A stretch of 64,000 nucleotides of DNA, from positions 1,178,001 through 1,242,000 of the forward strand of contig NZ_JQFJ01000002.1 of assembly GCF_000763945.1 (NCBI RefSeq). The letters are read 5' to 3'. The position numbers and the translations under genes are program-made. The notes below the pieces were generated by a model that ran no database searches, had not been told where the DNA came from, and saw only the letters and a list, made by a program, of their open reading frames with translations. Shown here piece after piece: positions 35,886 through 44,578 of the stretch (within the stretch, counting starts at the first letter, position 1; each line of letters opens with the position of its first letter). The DNA comes from Sphingopyxis sp. MWB1. GTDB lineage: Bacteria; Pseudomonadota; Alphaproteobacteria; Sphingomonadales; Sphingomonadaceae.

Positions 35886-36830
35886 ATGCAGATTTTCAAT
35901 GCGCGCGAAACCGCCGATCTTCTCCCCTATGACGACATGATATTGGCGCTCGAAAATGCGTACCGGGGAGAGGTGGTGACCCCCGAGCGGGTGCATCACA
36001 AAATCACGAGTGAGGAAAATGCCGATAAGACGCTGATCCTGATGCCGGCCTGGCGCGCCGATGCACCGATCGGGGTCAAGCTGGTCAACGTGGTTCCCGA
36101 CAATGGCGCCCGCGGCCTGCCCTCCATTTCCGGCATCTATATGTTGTTCGACGGGGACACGGGCGCACCGGTTGCTTTGCTCGATGGCCCGACCTTGACC
36201 GCCCGAAGGACCGCAGCCGTCGCCGCGTTGGCGGCGAAATATCTCGCCCGGGCCGAAGCGCGGACACACCTGATCATGGGCGCCGGCGCCATTGCGCCGC
36301 ATCTGGCGCATACGCACCGCGCGGTTCGCTCCATTGATACAACATTGATCTGGGCGCGCCGCCCGGCCGAAGCGGAACGGCTGGCCGCCAGCCTGCGTGA
36401 CAAGGTGCCGGGCGTGGAAGCGGTCACCGACCTGCCTGCCGCCGCCGCACGCGCGGATATTATAAGCTGCGCCACCCTGGCCAGCGATCCCATTTTAAAG
36501 GGGCAATGGCTTTCCAGGGGCGTTCATGTCGACCTGATGGGTTCCTACCTTCCCCATATGCGCGAAGCCGATGATGCGACGCTGCGCGGTGCGACCATCC
36601 ATGTCGACCAGATGCCCGGTGCGCTTCAGGACAGCGGCGAGTTGCGACTGCCACTCGAAGCAGGCGTGATCAGCCGGTCCGACATTATCGGCGACCTGGA
36701 AAGCCTCTGCCTGGGTCTCACCCCCTCCCGCCAGTCGGACGCTGAAAAAACCCTTTTCAAATCGGTCGGTAGCGCCCGATCCGACTATGCTGTCGCAGCC
36801 GCGGCGTTTGAACATATCCGGGCCGCATGA
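35886..36830 (+). CDS. Ornithine cyclodeaminase-family protein, possible pyrroline-2-carboxylate reductase
   Basis: 314 residues. It has the family's N-terminal part (MQIFNARETADLLPYDDMI, KITSEENADKTLILMPAW) and a Rossmann domain (HLIMGAGAIAPHLAHTH). Members in hydroxyproline or proline clusters often act as 1-pyrroline-2-carboxylate reductases giving L-proline, and others as cyclodeaminases; the sequence alone does not decide. The ATG has no strong Shine-Dalgarno and follows the operator-like site closely. The next gene follows after 47 bases. Confidence 0.75.
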   Translation: MQIFNARETADLLPYDDMILALENAYRGEVVTPERVHHKITSEENADKTLILMPAWRADAPIGVKLVNVVPDNGARGLPSISGIYMLFDGDTGAPVALLDGPTLTARRTAAVAALAAKYLARAEARTHLIMGAGAIAPHLAHTHRAVRSIDTTLIWARRPAEAERLAASLRDKVPGVEAVTDLPAAAARADIISCATLASDPILKGQWLSRGVHVDLMGSYLPHMREADDATLRGATIHVDQMPGALQDSGELRLPLEAGVISRSDIIGDLESLCLGLTPSRQSDAEKTLFKSVGSARSDYAVAAAAFEHIRAA

Positions 36831-36877
36831 TGCCCCATTCCCGCCACCCTTCATCCTGGCCTTGCAGGGAGATCCTC

Positions 36878-39223
36878 ATGAAATCATTGCCGATCAGTGC
36901 CGCCATCCTGCTGACCAGCGCCGCTACCATAGGCACAGCCGCCGCGCAAAGCCTTCCCCCGGCCCCCATAGAAACCCCGGCATCCAGCCCCGCAAGCCAA
37001 GACACGGCGGCGCTGCCCGCTTCGGTATATGCCCGCGCCGAAGCCGTCCTGCCGCAGCATGTCGATGAACTGATTTTCGAGATGAGTGTGACGCCCCACT
37101 GGATCGGCGACACCGCCCGCTTCTGGTTTGAAAAACGCGCGCGAGGCGGACGCGAATATCTGCTCGTCGATCCGGCGACCGGCACACAGACGCCTTTGTT
37201 CGATCATCAAAAATTGATCGAAGCCCTGAGCATGGCGACGGGAGAGCCCGTTCCGCGCGCGAGCTTCGCCTTGGAAAAATTGTCGATCGAAGACGAAAGC
37301 GAACGGCTGCGCTTTCAATATGGCGGCAAGGACTGGCTTTACAGCGCCGGACAGAATGTGCTGACCGCTGCGCCCGTAATCAACGATCTGGCGGTCGAAT
37401 CCCCGGATGGCCGCTGGAGCGCATTGGTCCGCGACGGCAATTTGTTCCTCATCGACAAGGCCGATGGTTCGGAACATCGCCTGACGCGCGACGGGACGCC
37501 TGCCGCGCCCTATGCAACGCCGGTCATCAATCCGAAATTGATGATCGCGAAGGGCACTGCACAACCCGATATCAAGCCCGACATCAGTTGGTCACCCGAT
37601 TCTCGCCGTATCGCTACCTATCGGATGAAGCTGGAAGGCGCCCGGCGCCTGTCGCTGGTCCAGTCTTCACCGCCGGGGGCGGGAGCACCGAGGCTGTTCG
37701 ACTATGTCTATCCGCTCACCGGCGACCAGAACACGCCGCTGGCGGAGGGACTGGTCTTCGACGTGGAAAGCGGTGAACAACGATCCATCGCCCTGCCTGC
37801 TCGCCCCATCCTCTATTATGGCGGACCATATTATGAATGGAGCGCCGACAGCGGGGCGCTCTTCGAACAGCGTCCGTCGCGCGGTTACAAGGCGCTGCAG
37901 CTTTATCGCATCGACGCCGCAATGGGGGCCGCCAAACTGCTGACCGAGGACAGGTCGGACAGCTATGTCGATTATTATGGCCATTTCTGGTCCTATGACG
38001 ACAAGGGCGAGACCATTTACTGGACGGGCGATGCCGGCGGCTTTGCGCATCTTCATTCGGTCGATGCCCAGTCGGGCAAGCGGCGCCAGCTCACCTCGGG
38101 TAACTGGCGGGCACGTTCGGTCGCGGGGATCGACCACGAAAGCGGGCGATTGCTGGTCATCGGGTCGGGCCGGGAGAAAGGCCGCGATCCCTATCTGCGT
38201 CATCTCTATTCCGTCCCGGTCACCGGCGGAGCACCGCTGCTTCTCACCCCCGAACCGCTTGACCATCATGTGTTCGTCTCCCCCGATGGGCGTTACTTCG
38301 TCGACAATATGTCGCTTATCAACGAGCCGACCCGATCGGTGCTACGCCAGGCAAGCGACGGAAAAATTGTGATGGAATTGGGCCGTGCCGACATCAGCGC
38401 CTATCGCGCGGCGGGCTATCATTTGCCGGAGCCTTTCGAAGCGGTGGCCGCCGATGGCAAGACACCCATTTTTGGCGCCTTGTTCAAGCCCGCCGACTTC
38501 AGCCCTGCAAACCGCTATCCGGTTATCGAGGATATTTACACCGGGCCACACCATGTGATGACCCCGAAAAGCTTTGAAGCGGCGATGACCGCCCGCAACG
38601 CAAATGCCATGGCGCAACTGGGAGTTATCAGCGTCATGGTCGACGGGCGGGGCACCTGGGGCCGCTCCCGCGCCTTTCAACAGCCTGCCTATCGCAATTT
38701 GCACGCCGTGGGGCTGGACGATCATATTGCGGGCATTCGCGCCGCAGCCGCCAATCGGCCCTGGATGGATATCAGCCGGGCCGGCATCTATGGCTTTTCC
38801 GCTGGCGGCTATGACGTGGTACGCGCCATGACCGAGCGTCCCGATTTTTACAAGGTGGGCGTGTCCGCATCGGGCAATCATGACAATCGGCTCGACAAGG
38901 CGGTGTGGAACGAACAGTGGATGGGAAGCGAATTGGGCGAGCATTATGACGCCAATTCCAATATCCACTGGGCACCCAAGCTGACCGGCAAGCTGTTGAT
39001 CGCGCATGGCGAGCTGGATGAAAATGTTCCCCCCGCCGCTTCGCTGCGGCTGGTCGATGCGTTGATCAGGGCAAACAAGGATTTCGAATTTCTGATGATC
39101 CCGGGCGCCGATCATTATCTGGACGCTGTGCCTTATTATCAGCGGCGGCGTTGGGATTTCTTTGTACGGGAATTGCTCGGCAAAACCCCGCCGCCGAACT
39201 ATCAAATGCGCTCCTTTGACTAG
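36878..39223 (+). CDS. Exported S9 family peptidase (DPP IV-like)
   Basis: 781 residues. Signal peptide (ends TAAAQ, ~23); beta-propeller domain to ~residue 530; then an alpha/beta-hydrolase domain with Ser641 in GFSAGGYD, Asp in GELDENVPPAASLRLVDAL, and His in PGADHYLD. The arrangement is that of dipeptidyl peptidase IV relatives, but I do not see the DWxYEEE motif that binds the free N-terminus in DPP IV, so strict dipeptidyl peptidase activity is uncertain. It would trim proline-rich peptides in the periplasm. The ATG at 36878 follows GGGAGA; an upstream ATG at 36827 lacks a signal sequence. Confidence 0.85.
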   Translation: MKSLPISAAILLTSAATIGTAAAQSLPPAPIETPASSPASQDTAALPASVYARAEAVLPQHVDELIFEMSVTPHWIGDTARFWFEKRARGGREYLLVDPATGTQTPLFDHQKLIEALSMATGEPVPRASFALEKLSIEDESERLRFQYGGKDWLYSAGQNVLTAAPVINDLAVESPDGRWSALVRDGNLFLIDKADGSEHRLTRDGTPAAPYATPVINPKLMIAKGTAQPDIKPDISWSPDSRRIATYRMKLEGARRLSLVQSSPPGAGAPRLFDYVYPLTGDQNTPLAEGLVFDVESGEQRSIALPARPILYYGGPYYEWSADSGALFEQRPSRGYKALQLYRIDAAMGAAKLLTEDRSDSYVDYYGHFWSYDDKGETIYWTGDAGGFAHLHSVDAQSGKRRQLTSGNWRARSVAGIDHESGRLLVIGSGREKGRDPYLRHLYSVPVTGGAPLLLTPEPLDHHVFVSPDGRYFVDNMSLINEPTRSVLRQASDGKIVMELGRADISAYRAAGYHLPEPFEAVAADGKTPIFGALFKPADFSPANRYPVIEDIYTGPHHVMTPKSFEAAMTARNANAMAQLGVISVMVDGRGTWGRSRAFQQPAYRNLHAVGLDDHIAGIRAAAANRPWMDISRAGIYGFSAGGYDVVRAMTERPDFYKVGVSASGNHDNRLDKAVWNEQWMGSELGEHYDANSNIHWAPKLTGKLLIAHGELDENVPPAASLRLVDALIRANKDFEFLMIPGADHYLDAVPYYQRRRWDFFVRELLGKTPPPNYQMRSFD

Positions 39224-39254
39224 GGGGCCTGCCATCTGAGAGCCCCGGGCGGGG

Positions 39255-39923
39255 TCAGTCCCTGAACGCCTTTACCAGTGCGTCGCGGGCATTGGTGAGA
39301 TGGGCCTTCAGCAATTTGGCGACAGCGGCGCCTTTGCCCGCCTTGTAGAGTTCGAAAAGTTCCCGATGCTCGCGCCGGGCATGGTCGAGCGATGCATCGC
39401 CCAGCGACAGCTGGATACGAATATAACGGTCGATATTGAGGTTGAGCATCTGGACAAGCGCCAGCGAGCGATCGCGCCGTGCGGGACGATACATGGCCTC
39501 GTGCAACTGCCAGTTGAGTTCACCCCAATGGGATACGTCGCGCAGGTCATATGCGGCCTCTGACGCGATCAAGGCAGCTTCGGCCGCCGCAATATCCTCC
39601 GCATCAGCGCGTGCGGCAGCGCGGCGGATCAAGTCAGGTTCGATCATGATGCGCAGGTCGAACAATTCCTCGACCTCTGCCGGTTCGAGCCGGGAGACCA
39701 CGGCCCCCTTGTGACGATGAAAGACGACCAGCCCTTCGGCCTCCAACTGCCGCAAAGCCTCGCGCACCGGCATCCGGCTGACGGCATAGGCTTCGGCAAT
39801 GGCTTCCTGACGAAGCAGGTCTCCCTCGGCCAGATCATTGTCGAGAATCCGCGCGCGCAAACGGTCGGCGATGGAATCGACAATGCTTCGGCGTTCTATG
39901 GGTTCGATGGCGGCCTTTTTCAT
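39255..39923 (-). CDS. GntR-family (FCD) transcriptional regulator
   Basis: 222 residues. Winged helix at ~10-75 (SIADRLRARILDNDLAEGDL then AEAYAVSRMPVREALRQLEAEGLV), followed by an all-helical FCD domain with an LRIMIEPDLIRRAA opening and metal-ligand-type Asp/His residues (LNWQLHEAMY). It lies inside the hydroxyproline regulon, convergent with the peptidase gene, and is the most likely protein to bind the four ATTGGATAC sites. The probable effector is a pathway intermediate; none is shown by the sequence. Confidence 0.88.
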   Translation of the reverse strand: MKKAAIEPIERRSIVDSIADRLRARILDNDLAEGDLLRQEAIAEAYAVSRMPVREALRQLEAEGLVVFHRHKGAVVSRLEPAEVEELFDLRIMIEPDLIRRAAARADAEDIAAAEAALIASEAAYDLRDVSHWGELNWQLHEAMYRPARRDRSLALVQMLNLNIDRYIRIQLSLGDASLDHARREHRELFELYKAGKGAAVAKLLKAHLTNARDALVKAFRD

Positions 39924-39986
39924 ATCTTACCTTGTTCCCGTGAAGACAGCGACTCTATGAGGGACGGGCTTTTGGATGCAAGTCGC

Positions 39987-40016
39987 AAAAAAGGGGCAGC
40001 CCCGGGGCCGCCCCTT
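39987..40016 (-). terminator. Rho-independent terminator after the TonB receptor gene
   Basis: On the minus strand a GC-rich stem (AAGGGGCGGCCCC / GGGGCTGCCCCTT) is followed by TTTTTT. It starts 22 bases after the receptor stop codon. Confidence 0.85.
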
Positions 40017-40038
40017 GTTGATGCGAATATAGCGGAGG

Positions 40039-42957
40039 TTAATGGCCGCCAAAGCGCCATTTCGCCCCGAAGAAGAAATAGCGGCCGATCAAATTGTCAA
40101 AGCTGAGATTGCCGCGTTCGGTAAAGGGATGGTCGCGTGGGCCGGTATCGAACAAATTGTTGATGCCCGCAGTCAAACGCACATTCATCGGTGTATCATA
40201 GGCCAGCGACATATCGTGATACCAGATGGACGGGATATGATAATATTTCCCGACATCCTCCTGCGGATCGGCGAGCTGGTTGTTCGTCACGCTTTTCCCG
40301 ACGAAACGGCTGGACCAGTTAAGCTGGAACGGCCCCTTGCGATAATTGGCGTTGATGAGCGCCCGGAATTTCGGATTGCCCGATTCCCCCGCGCCATCAA
40401 AGGCGGTTTCCTCGCCCGTCACCAGATCCTTGTCGATGAAGATATTGTGGCGCAAATAAGAGGCAATGCCCTGAATGCCGATCTGGCCCAGATCGCCGTC
40501 ACCGCCAATGATATCAGCGAGCGGACGATTATAGGATAGTTCGAAATCGACGCCCTCCACCTTGAAGGCGGATACATTGATATAGCTGTCGAGCACTTCG
40601 CGCAGATTGCCGTCGGCCTTGCGCTTCACCAGCTCGCAAAATTGATTGTCCAGCGTGGGCAGGTCGACGCAATTGTCGACCGTCTGCTGCGCGCCGATCC
40701 GCTCAATCCCCCCATCAAGCTTGATATTATAATAGTCGGCGGACAAGGCGAACCCCGGCAGGAAGCGCGGCCGCAGCACCACGCCCGCCGTGAACGTATT
40801 TGCCTTTTCGACATCCAGGTCCGGATTACCGGTGCTGAAGACCAATGTTGTCACCCGACGCGTATCGGGATTGTAGGAGACAGGGTCGAGGCCCAGCGCC
40901 AGACAATTGGCGCGCCGATTATCGGTGCCACTGTCGAGAAGATTGGGATCGCAAGGGTCACTAAGCCCCGCCGCGCCGCGACTGCCGGGGTTGAACAATT
41001 CGCCGAGCGAGGGCGCCCGCACTGCCGTCGCCCGGGTCACCCGAAAGCGAATATCCCGAACCGGCGACCAGGAACCCGCCAGTTTCCAGGAATCGACCGT
41101 ACCGGCGCGCTGATAATCGGACAGGCGATAGGCCGCTTCGAGTTCCAGCGAATGGAAGAAGGGCTTGTCGCTGAGCACCGGCACCAGAACTTCGGCGAAA
41201 GCCTCGCGCACATCATTGCTTTCGGCGACGGGCGAAAACTGGCTGGCAAAGAAACCAAGCGCATTTTCCCAGACATAGGAGGGACGAAAATCGATCGCAT
41301 CCTTTCGATATTCGATCCCCGCCGACATTTTTACCGCCCCGGCCGGAAGCTGGAACAGATCGCCGGCCACCAGCCCCTGAACGAGGGTCTGGCTGGTATC
41401 CGTCGTAGAGCTATGGCTGGCGCGGATATAATCGACCGCCGCCTGCGAGATCGTGCCCTTCCCGAAAATATTGACCGGCACACAGCCGCGCGCGCGCGCT
41501 TCTTCGCTGCGACAGACGATATCGCCCGTAAGAGGATCACGAATGGCGTCCGACGCCTCAAACCAATGGGCATCGAGCCGGTCGTTGAGATTGCGGTTGG
41601 TCGTCTGCGACTTGCCAAATTCATAGACCGCCGACCAGGTCCAGCTATTCCCCAGACGTCCTTCCAGCCCTGCGGCAATGCTGTAATATTTGCGGTTGAT
41701 ATCGGTCCCGCGCATCCCGAATTCATCATGCTGCCGCGCATAGCCCATCGAATCCTCACCCGCCGCGATCAACCCCTGTCGTACCGCTTCGGGCATGAAA
41801 GGATTGTCGATCGACACATTGGTGCTGAAGGAATCGAACACCGCGCCAATCCGGTCCCGAGCATTGATGTCAGCAAAAATCGCTTCGCTGAACAATGTGA
41901 TATTGTCGGCGATGTCATAGTCCGCCTTGGCATAGACGCTGGTGCGCTCCAGCGGAGCAATCAGCGTGTCGGCATTCTGCGTTCCGCCCTCCACACGTGA
42001 ATAGGCCCCGCCCAGCACACCATCCGGCCCGGCATCAAGCGGACGGAAGCTTTGCAGTGCCGGATCGAAAATCACATCGGTCCAGCTGCCTCCCGGCCCG
42101 AAGGGAAGATAGGAGGTTGGCGTCGGCAAGCCGAAATAGGCGAACTTCAAATCCCGCACCGGAATGCGCGCGGGAATACCATCGTCTGGCCCCGTATTGG
42201 CCGGGTTGGGCACAAAGGCATAGCGTCCACCCAGCCCGCGGTCGCGGCGCGACAAACGGCCGCTTTCCATCCGGCTGACATGCAGCACGGCGTTGCCGCG
42301 CCCATAATTGGTGCCGGCCGTCAGCCCATAGCTCAGCGCGTCATAATCGCCGCTATTGTCCATGCCATATTGGGCATAAGCCTCGACCCCTTCGAAATCA
42401 TCCTTGAGAATGAGATTGATCACCCCCGCGACGGCGTCGGCGCCATAAACCGCCGATGTGCCCCCGGTCTGCACCTCCACCCGGTCAATCAGCGCGGTCG
42501 GAATGGCGCTGAGGTCGAAAGCCAGAAAATTGGAATCATCGGGCGTGCCTGCACGGCGGCGGCCATTGACCAGAGTGAGCGTGCGACGCACCCCCAGATT
42601 GCGCATGTCGACCTGGTTAAGGCCGATATTGCCGAAGCTGAAGCTGGTATTGGCGTTGGAGAGCCCGGTTGAAATCTGGGGCAGTTCATTGAGCAGATCG
42701 GCGACATTCGTAATGCCCTTTGCCTCGATAATCTCCGCGCCCACTGCGACGGTCGGCGTCGGCGCATCGATGCCGCTGCGCTGGATACGCGACCCGGTGA
42801 CGACAATGGCATCCAGCATTTCCTCGTCCGGCGACAAGCCGCCCGCGCGATCCTCCTGTGCGAAGGTCGGCCATGTCATCGCCGCCATGCTGACCCCCAG
42901 CACCAGCGAAAGCCACCGTGCGGCCACCGGCAAGCGGCCTCCTATTTCCCTGTTCAT
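40039..42957 (-). CDS. TonB-dependent outer-membrane receptor
   Basis: 972 residues. Signal peptide (ends TFAQEDRAGG), TonB-box-like stretch and plug domain (DAIVVTGSRIQRSGI, NVADLLNELPQI, GVRRTLTLVNGRR, TSAVYGADAVAGVINLI), then a long beta-barrel ending near NLIGRYFFFGAKWRFGGH. It belongs to the peptide-type receptors of sphingomonads. The start ATG at 42957 has GGGAGGG five bases upstream; the open frame runs to 43128 through the promoter. Neighbours indicate uptake of proline- or hydroxyproline-containing peptides. A site ATTGGATAC lies 33 bases before the ATG. Confidence 0.9.
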   Translation of the reverse strand: MNREIGGRLPVAARWLSLVLGVSMAAMTWPTFAQEDRAGGLSPDEEMLDAIVVTGSRIQRSGIDAPTPTVAVGAEIIEAKGITNVADLLNELPQISTGLSNANTSFSFGNIGLNQVDMRNLGVRRTLTLVNGRRRAGTPDDSNFLAFDLSAIPTALIDRVEVQTGGTSAVYGADAVAGVINLILKDDFEGVEAYAQYGMDNSGDYDALSYGLTAGTNYGRGNAVLHVSRMESGRLSRRDRGLGGRYAFVPNPANTGPDDGIPARIPVRDLKFAYFGLPTPTSYLPFGPGGSWTDVIFDPALQSFRPLDAGPDGVLGGAYSRVEGGTQNADTLIAPLERTSVYAKADYDIADNITLFSEAIFADINARDRIGAVFDSFSTNVSIDNPFMPEAVRQGLIAAGEDSMGYARQHDEFGMRGTDINRKYYSIAAGLEGRLGNSWTWSAVYEFGKSQTTNRNLNDRLDAHWFEASDAIRDPLTGDIVCRSEEARARGCVPVNIFGKGTISQAAVDYIRASHSSTTDTSQTLVQGLVAGDLFQLPAGAVKMSAGIEYRKDAIDFRPSYVWENALGFFASQFSPVAESNDVREAFAEVLVPVLSDKPFFHSLELEAAYRLSDYQRAGTVDSWKLAGSWSPVRDIRFRVTRATAVRAPSLGELFNPGSRGAAGLSDPCDPNLLDSGTDNRRANCLALGLDPVSYNPDTRRVTTLVFSTGNPDLDVEKANTFTAGVVLRPRFLPGFALSADYYNIKLDGGIERIGAQQTVDNCVDLPTLDNQFCELVKRKADGNLREVLDSYINVSAFKVEGVDFELSYNRPLADIIGGDGDLGQIGIQGIASYLRHNIFIDKDLVTGEETAFDGAGESGNPKFRALINANYRKGPFQLNWSSRFVGKSVTNNQLADPQEDVGKYYHIPSIWYHDMSLAYDTPMNVRLTAGINNLFDTGPRDHPFTERGNLSFDNLIGRYFFFGAKWRFGGH

Positions 42958-42989
42958 ATTACCCTCCCATATTTTTAGAATGCAGGATG

Positions 42990-43001
42990 TTGTATCCAAT
43001 A
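42990..43001. promoter_or_regulatory. Operator-like site TTGTATCCAATA (copy 3)
   Basis: Reverse-orientation copy of ATTGGATAC in the divergent region between the TonB receptor (minus) and the FAD oxidoreductase (plus). An AT-rich block at about 43081-43110 probably holds the promoters. Confidence 0.6.
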
Positions 43002-43138
43002 TTCCAAAACTGTCTAGGGGGTGGTTAAGGATTCTTTGATAGCCAACGCGCATCGCCCTGGAGGGGCTATGAGCAACATACTGTTTTACAATAATTTTAT
43101 TATTTAGCTCATGCTGCGCCTGCTGCATTGTTTTGTAT

Positions 43139-43150
43139 GATTGGATACGA
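43139..43150. promoter_or_regulatory. Operator-like site GATTGGATACGA (copy 4)
   Basis: Forward copy of ATTGGATAC ending 13 bases before the ATG at 43164; an in-frame ATG at 43128 overlaps it and is therefore unlikely to be the start. TTGTATGA just upstream may be a second half-site. Confidence 0.6.
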
Positions 43151-43163
43151 TAGATATCTCGCC

Positions 43164-44360
43164 ATGGCGTCAGCAGCAGTTATTGGAGGCGGAGTCGTGG
43201 GCTTGTGCATCGCGCTTGCGCTGCAAGGTCGCGGCGTGGCGGTCACCCTTTTGGACGCGGGGCTCCCCCAACCCGCAGCCTCTTGGGGCAATGCCGGACA
43301 TGTTGCGATCGAACAGGTCGATCCCCTTGCCTCGCCCGCCAACATCAAGAAGCTGCCGCAGCGGCTGTTCAGCCTGGGCGGCGGCGTTTCTTTCCCGCCC
43401 CGCGCCGTCGGCGCCTGGCTCCCATTTGGCTTGCGACTGCTTCGCGCAAGCAGCCACAAACGCTTTTCCGCCGGTCGCCATCTGCTGGAGGGGTTGATGT
43501 GTGAAGCCCTCCCCGCGTGGCGGCGCCTGACCGCCGACATGGGGCGTCCCGACATTTTGCGGGAGGAAGGACATTTTGTGGCCTGGGAAAGCGCAAAGAG
43601 CGCCGCCGCCGGACGCCGGCACTGGCAGGCGCGATGCCCCTCCACGATCGGGCTGGCCGATACAAGCGAAGCCGAACTGCGCCAGCTTCGCGCGCTGTCG
43701 AACAATCATATTCACGACGCGATCCGCTTTGACGGGACAGCGCAAATTGCCGATCCATGGCAGTTGCGCGCGGCCCTCGAGAATCATTTTCAGGCAAAGG
43801 GCGGAAAGATGATTTGTCGTCATGTGGACGATACGCGTCAGATCGATACCGACTATATCGTCATCGCAGCGGGCGCTGCCTCCAAATCGCTCCTCGCCCG
43901 CTACGGACTTCACGCCCCCCTGATCGCCGAACGCGGTTATCATATTGCATGCGAGAGCCGCGACTGGCCGTGCGATATGCCGCCGCTCGTGTTCGAGGAC
44001 CGCTCGATAATCGTGACACGCTTCGCATCGGAATTGCGCGTCGCCGGCTTCGTCGAATTCACGCGCAGCGACACGCCCCCCGACCCGGAGAAATGGATCC
44101 GCCTCGAGCGTCACATGGCTGAACTGGGCATCGTCGCATCACAATGGAAGCGCTGGTATGGTGCGCGCCCAACCCTGCCCGATTATCTTCCCGCGATCGG
44201 TCGCAGCGCAGAAACACCCAAGCTCTTCTATGCCATCGGACACCAGCATCTGGGCCTGACTCTTGCACCGCTGACCGGCGAAGTAATAGCCGCGACGATA
44301 TGTGGCGATGAGACGGGTTCCTCTCTTCCTGATGCCTTGAGCCTCGCTCGTTTTGTATAG
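43164..44360 (+). CDS. FAD-dependent oxidoreductase, probable D-hydroxyproline dehydrogenase (DadA-like)
   Basis: 398 residues. The N-terminal FAD motif GGGVVGLCIALALQGRGV starts at residue 8 and is followed by the Asp ending the second strand (LLDAG). Later DadA-type elements include TDYIVIAAGAASKSL, ERGYHIACES, RVAGFVEF, RPTLPDYLPAIGR and YAIGHQHLGLTLAP, the last typical of D-amino acid dehydrogenases. It would oxidise cis-4-hydroxy-D-proline to the pyrroline, completing the pathway of the other three enzymes. The ATG at 43164 begins right at the FAD-binding strand; no strong ribosome-binding site is visible. Confidence 0.85.
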   Translation: MASAAVIGGGVVGLCIALALQGRGVAVTLLDAGLPQPAASWGNAGHVAIEQVDPLASPANIKKLPQRLFSLGGGVSFPPRAVGAWLPFGLRLLRASSHKRFSAGRHLLEGLMCEALPAWRRLTADMGRPDILREEGHFVAWESAKSAAAGRRHWQARCPSTIGLADTSEAELRQLRALSNNHIHDAIRFDGTAQIADPWQLRAALENHFQAKGGKMICRHVDDTRQIDTDYIVIAAGAASKSLLARYGLHAPLIAERGYHIACESRDWPCDMPPLVFEDRSIIVTRFASELRVAGFVEFTRSDTPPDPEKWIRLERHMAELGIVASQWKRWYGARPTLPDYLPAIGRSAETPKLFYAIGHQHLGLTLAPLTGEVIAATICGDETGSSLPDALSLARFV

Positions 44361-44538
44361 AATCCCTATATCATTCTACTGCGCCAAGGTAGTTGTATTG
44401 GCTGCACTGCAACGTCGATGGCTTGGAGACGCTCGCGCCAAGCATCCCACAATCCCGTAGCGTCACGGGAGCAGTTACAGGGTCAAACCTCAGTCTTTGA
44501 TTCGGCTTGGGCCTAGCGGTTCTTGCTGGGCGCCAAAG

Positions 44539-44560
44539 GCCAGAGTGACCTCCGGCTTTT
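44539..44560. terminator. Probable terminator between convergent genes
   Basis: GCCAGAG-TGAC-CTCCGGC forms a seven-pair stem with one mismatch, followed by TTTT on the plus strand; the minus strand reads into CCTTTGG. It lies 22 bases past the autotransporter stop and 178 bases past the oxidoreductase stop. The rest of 44361-44578 shows nothing else. Confidence 0.55.
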
Positions 44561-44578
44561 ATGAAGAACCGATAGCCT

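Noticed and set aside
40642..42000. 452-codon plus-strand ORF within the TonB receptor gene
   Set aside because: It is antisense to a complete receptor with plug and barrel signatures; no domain is recognisable in the antisense product.
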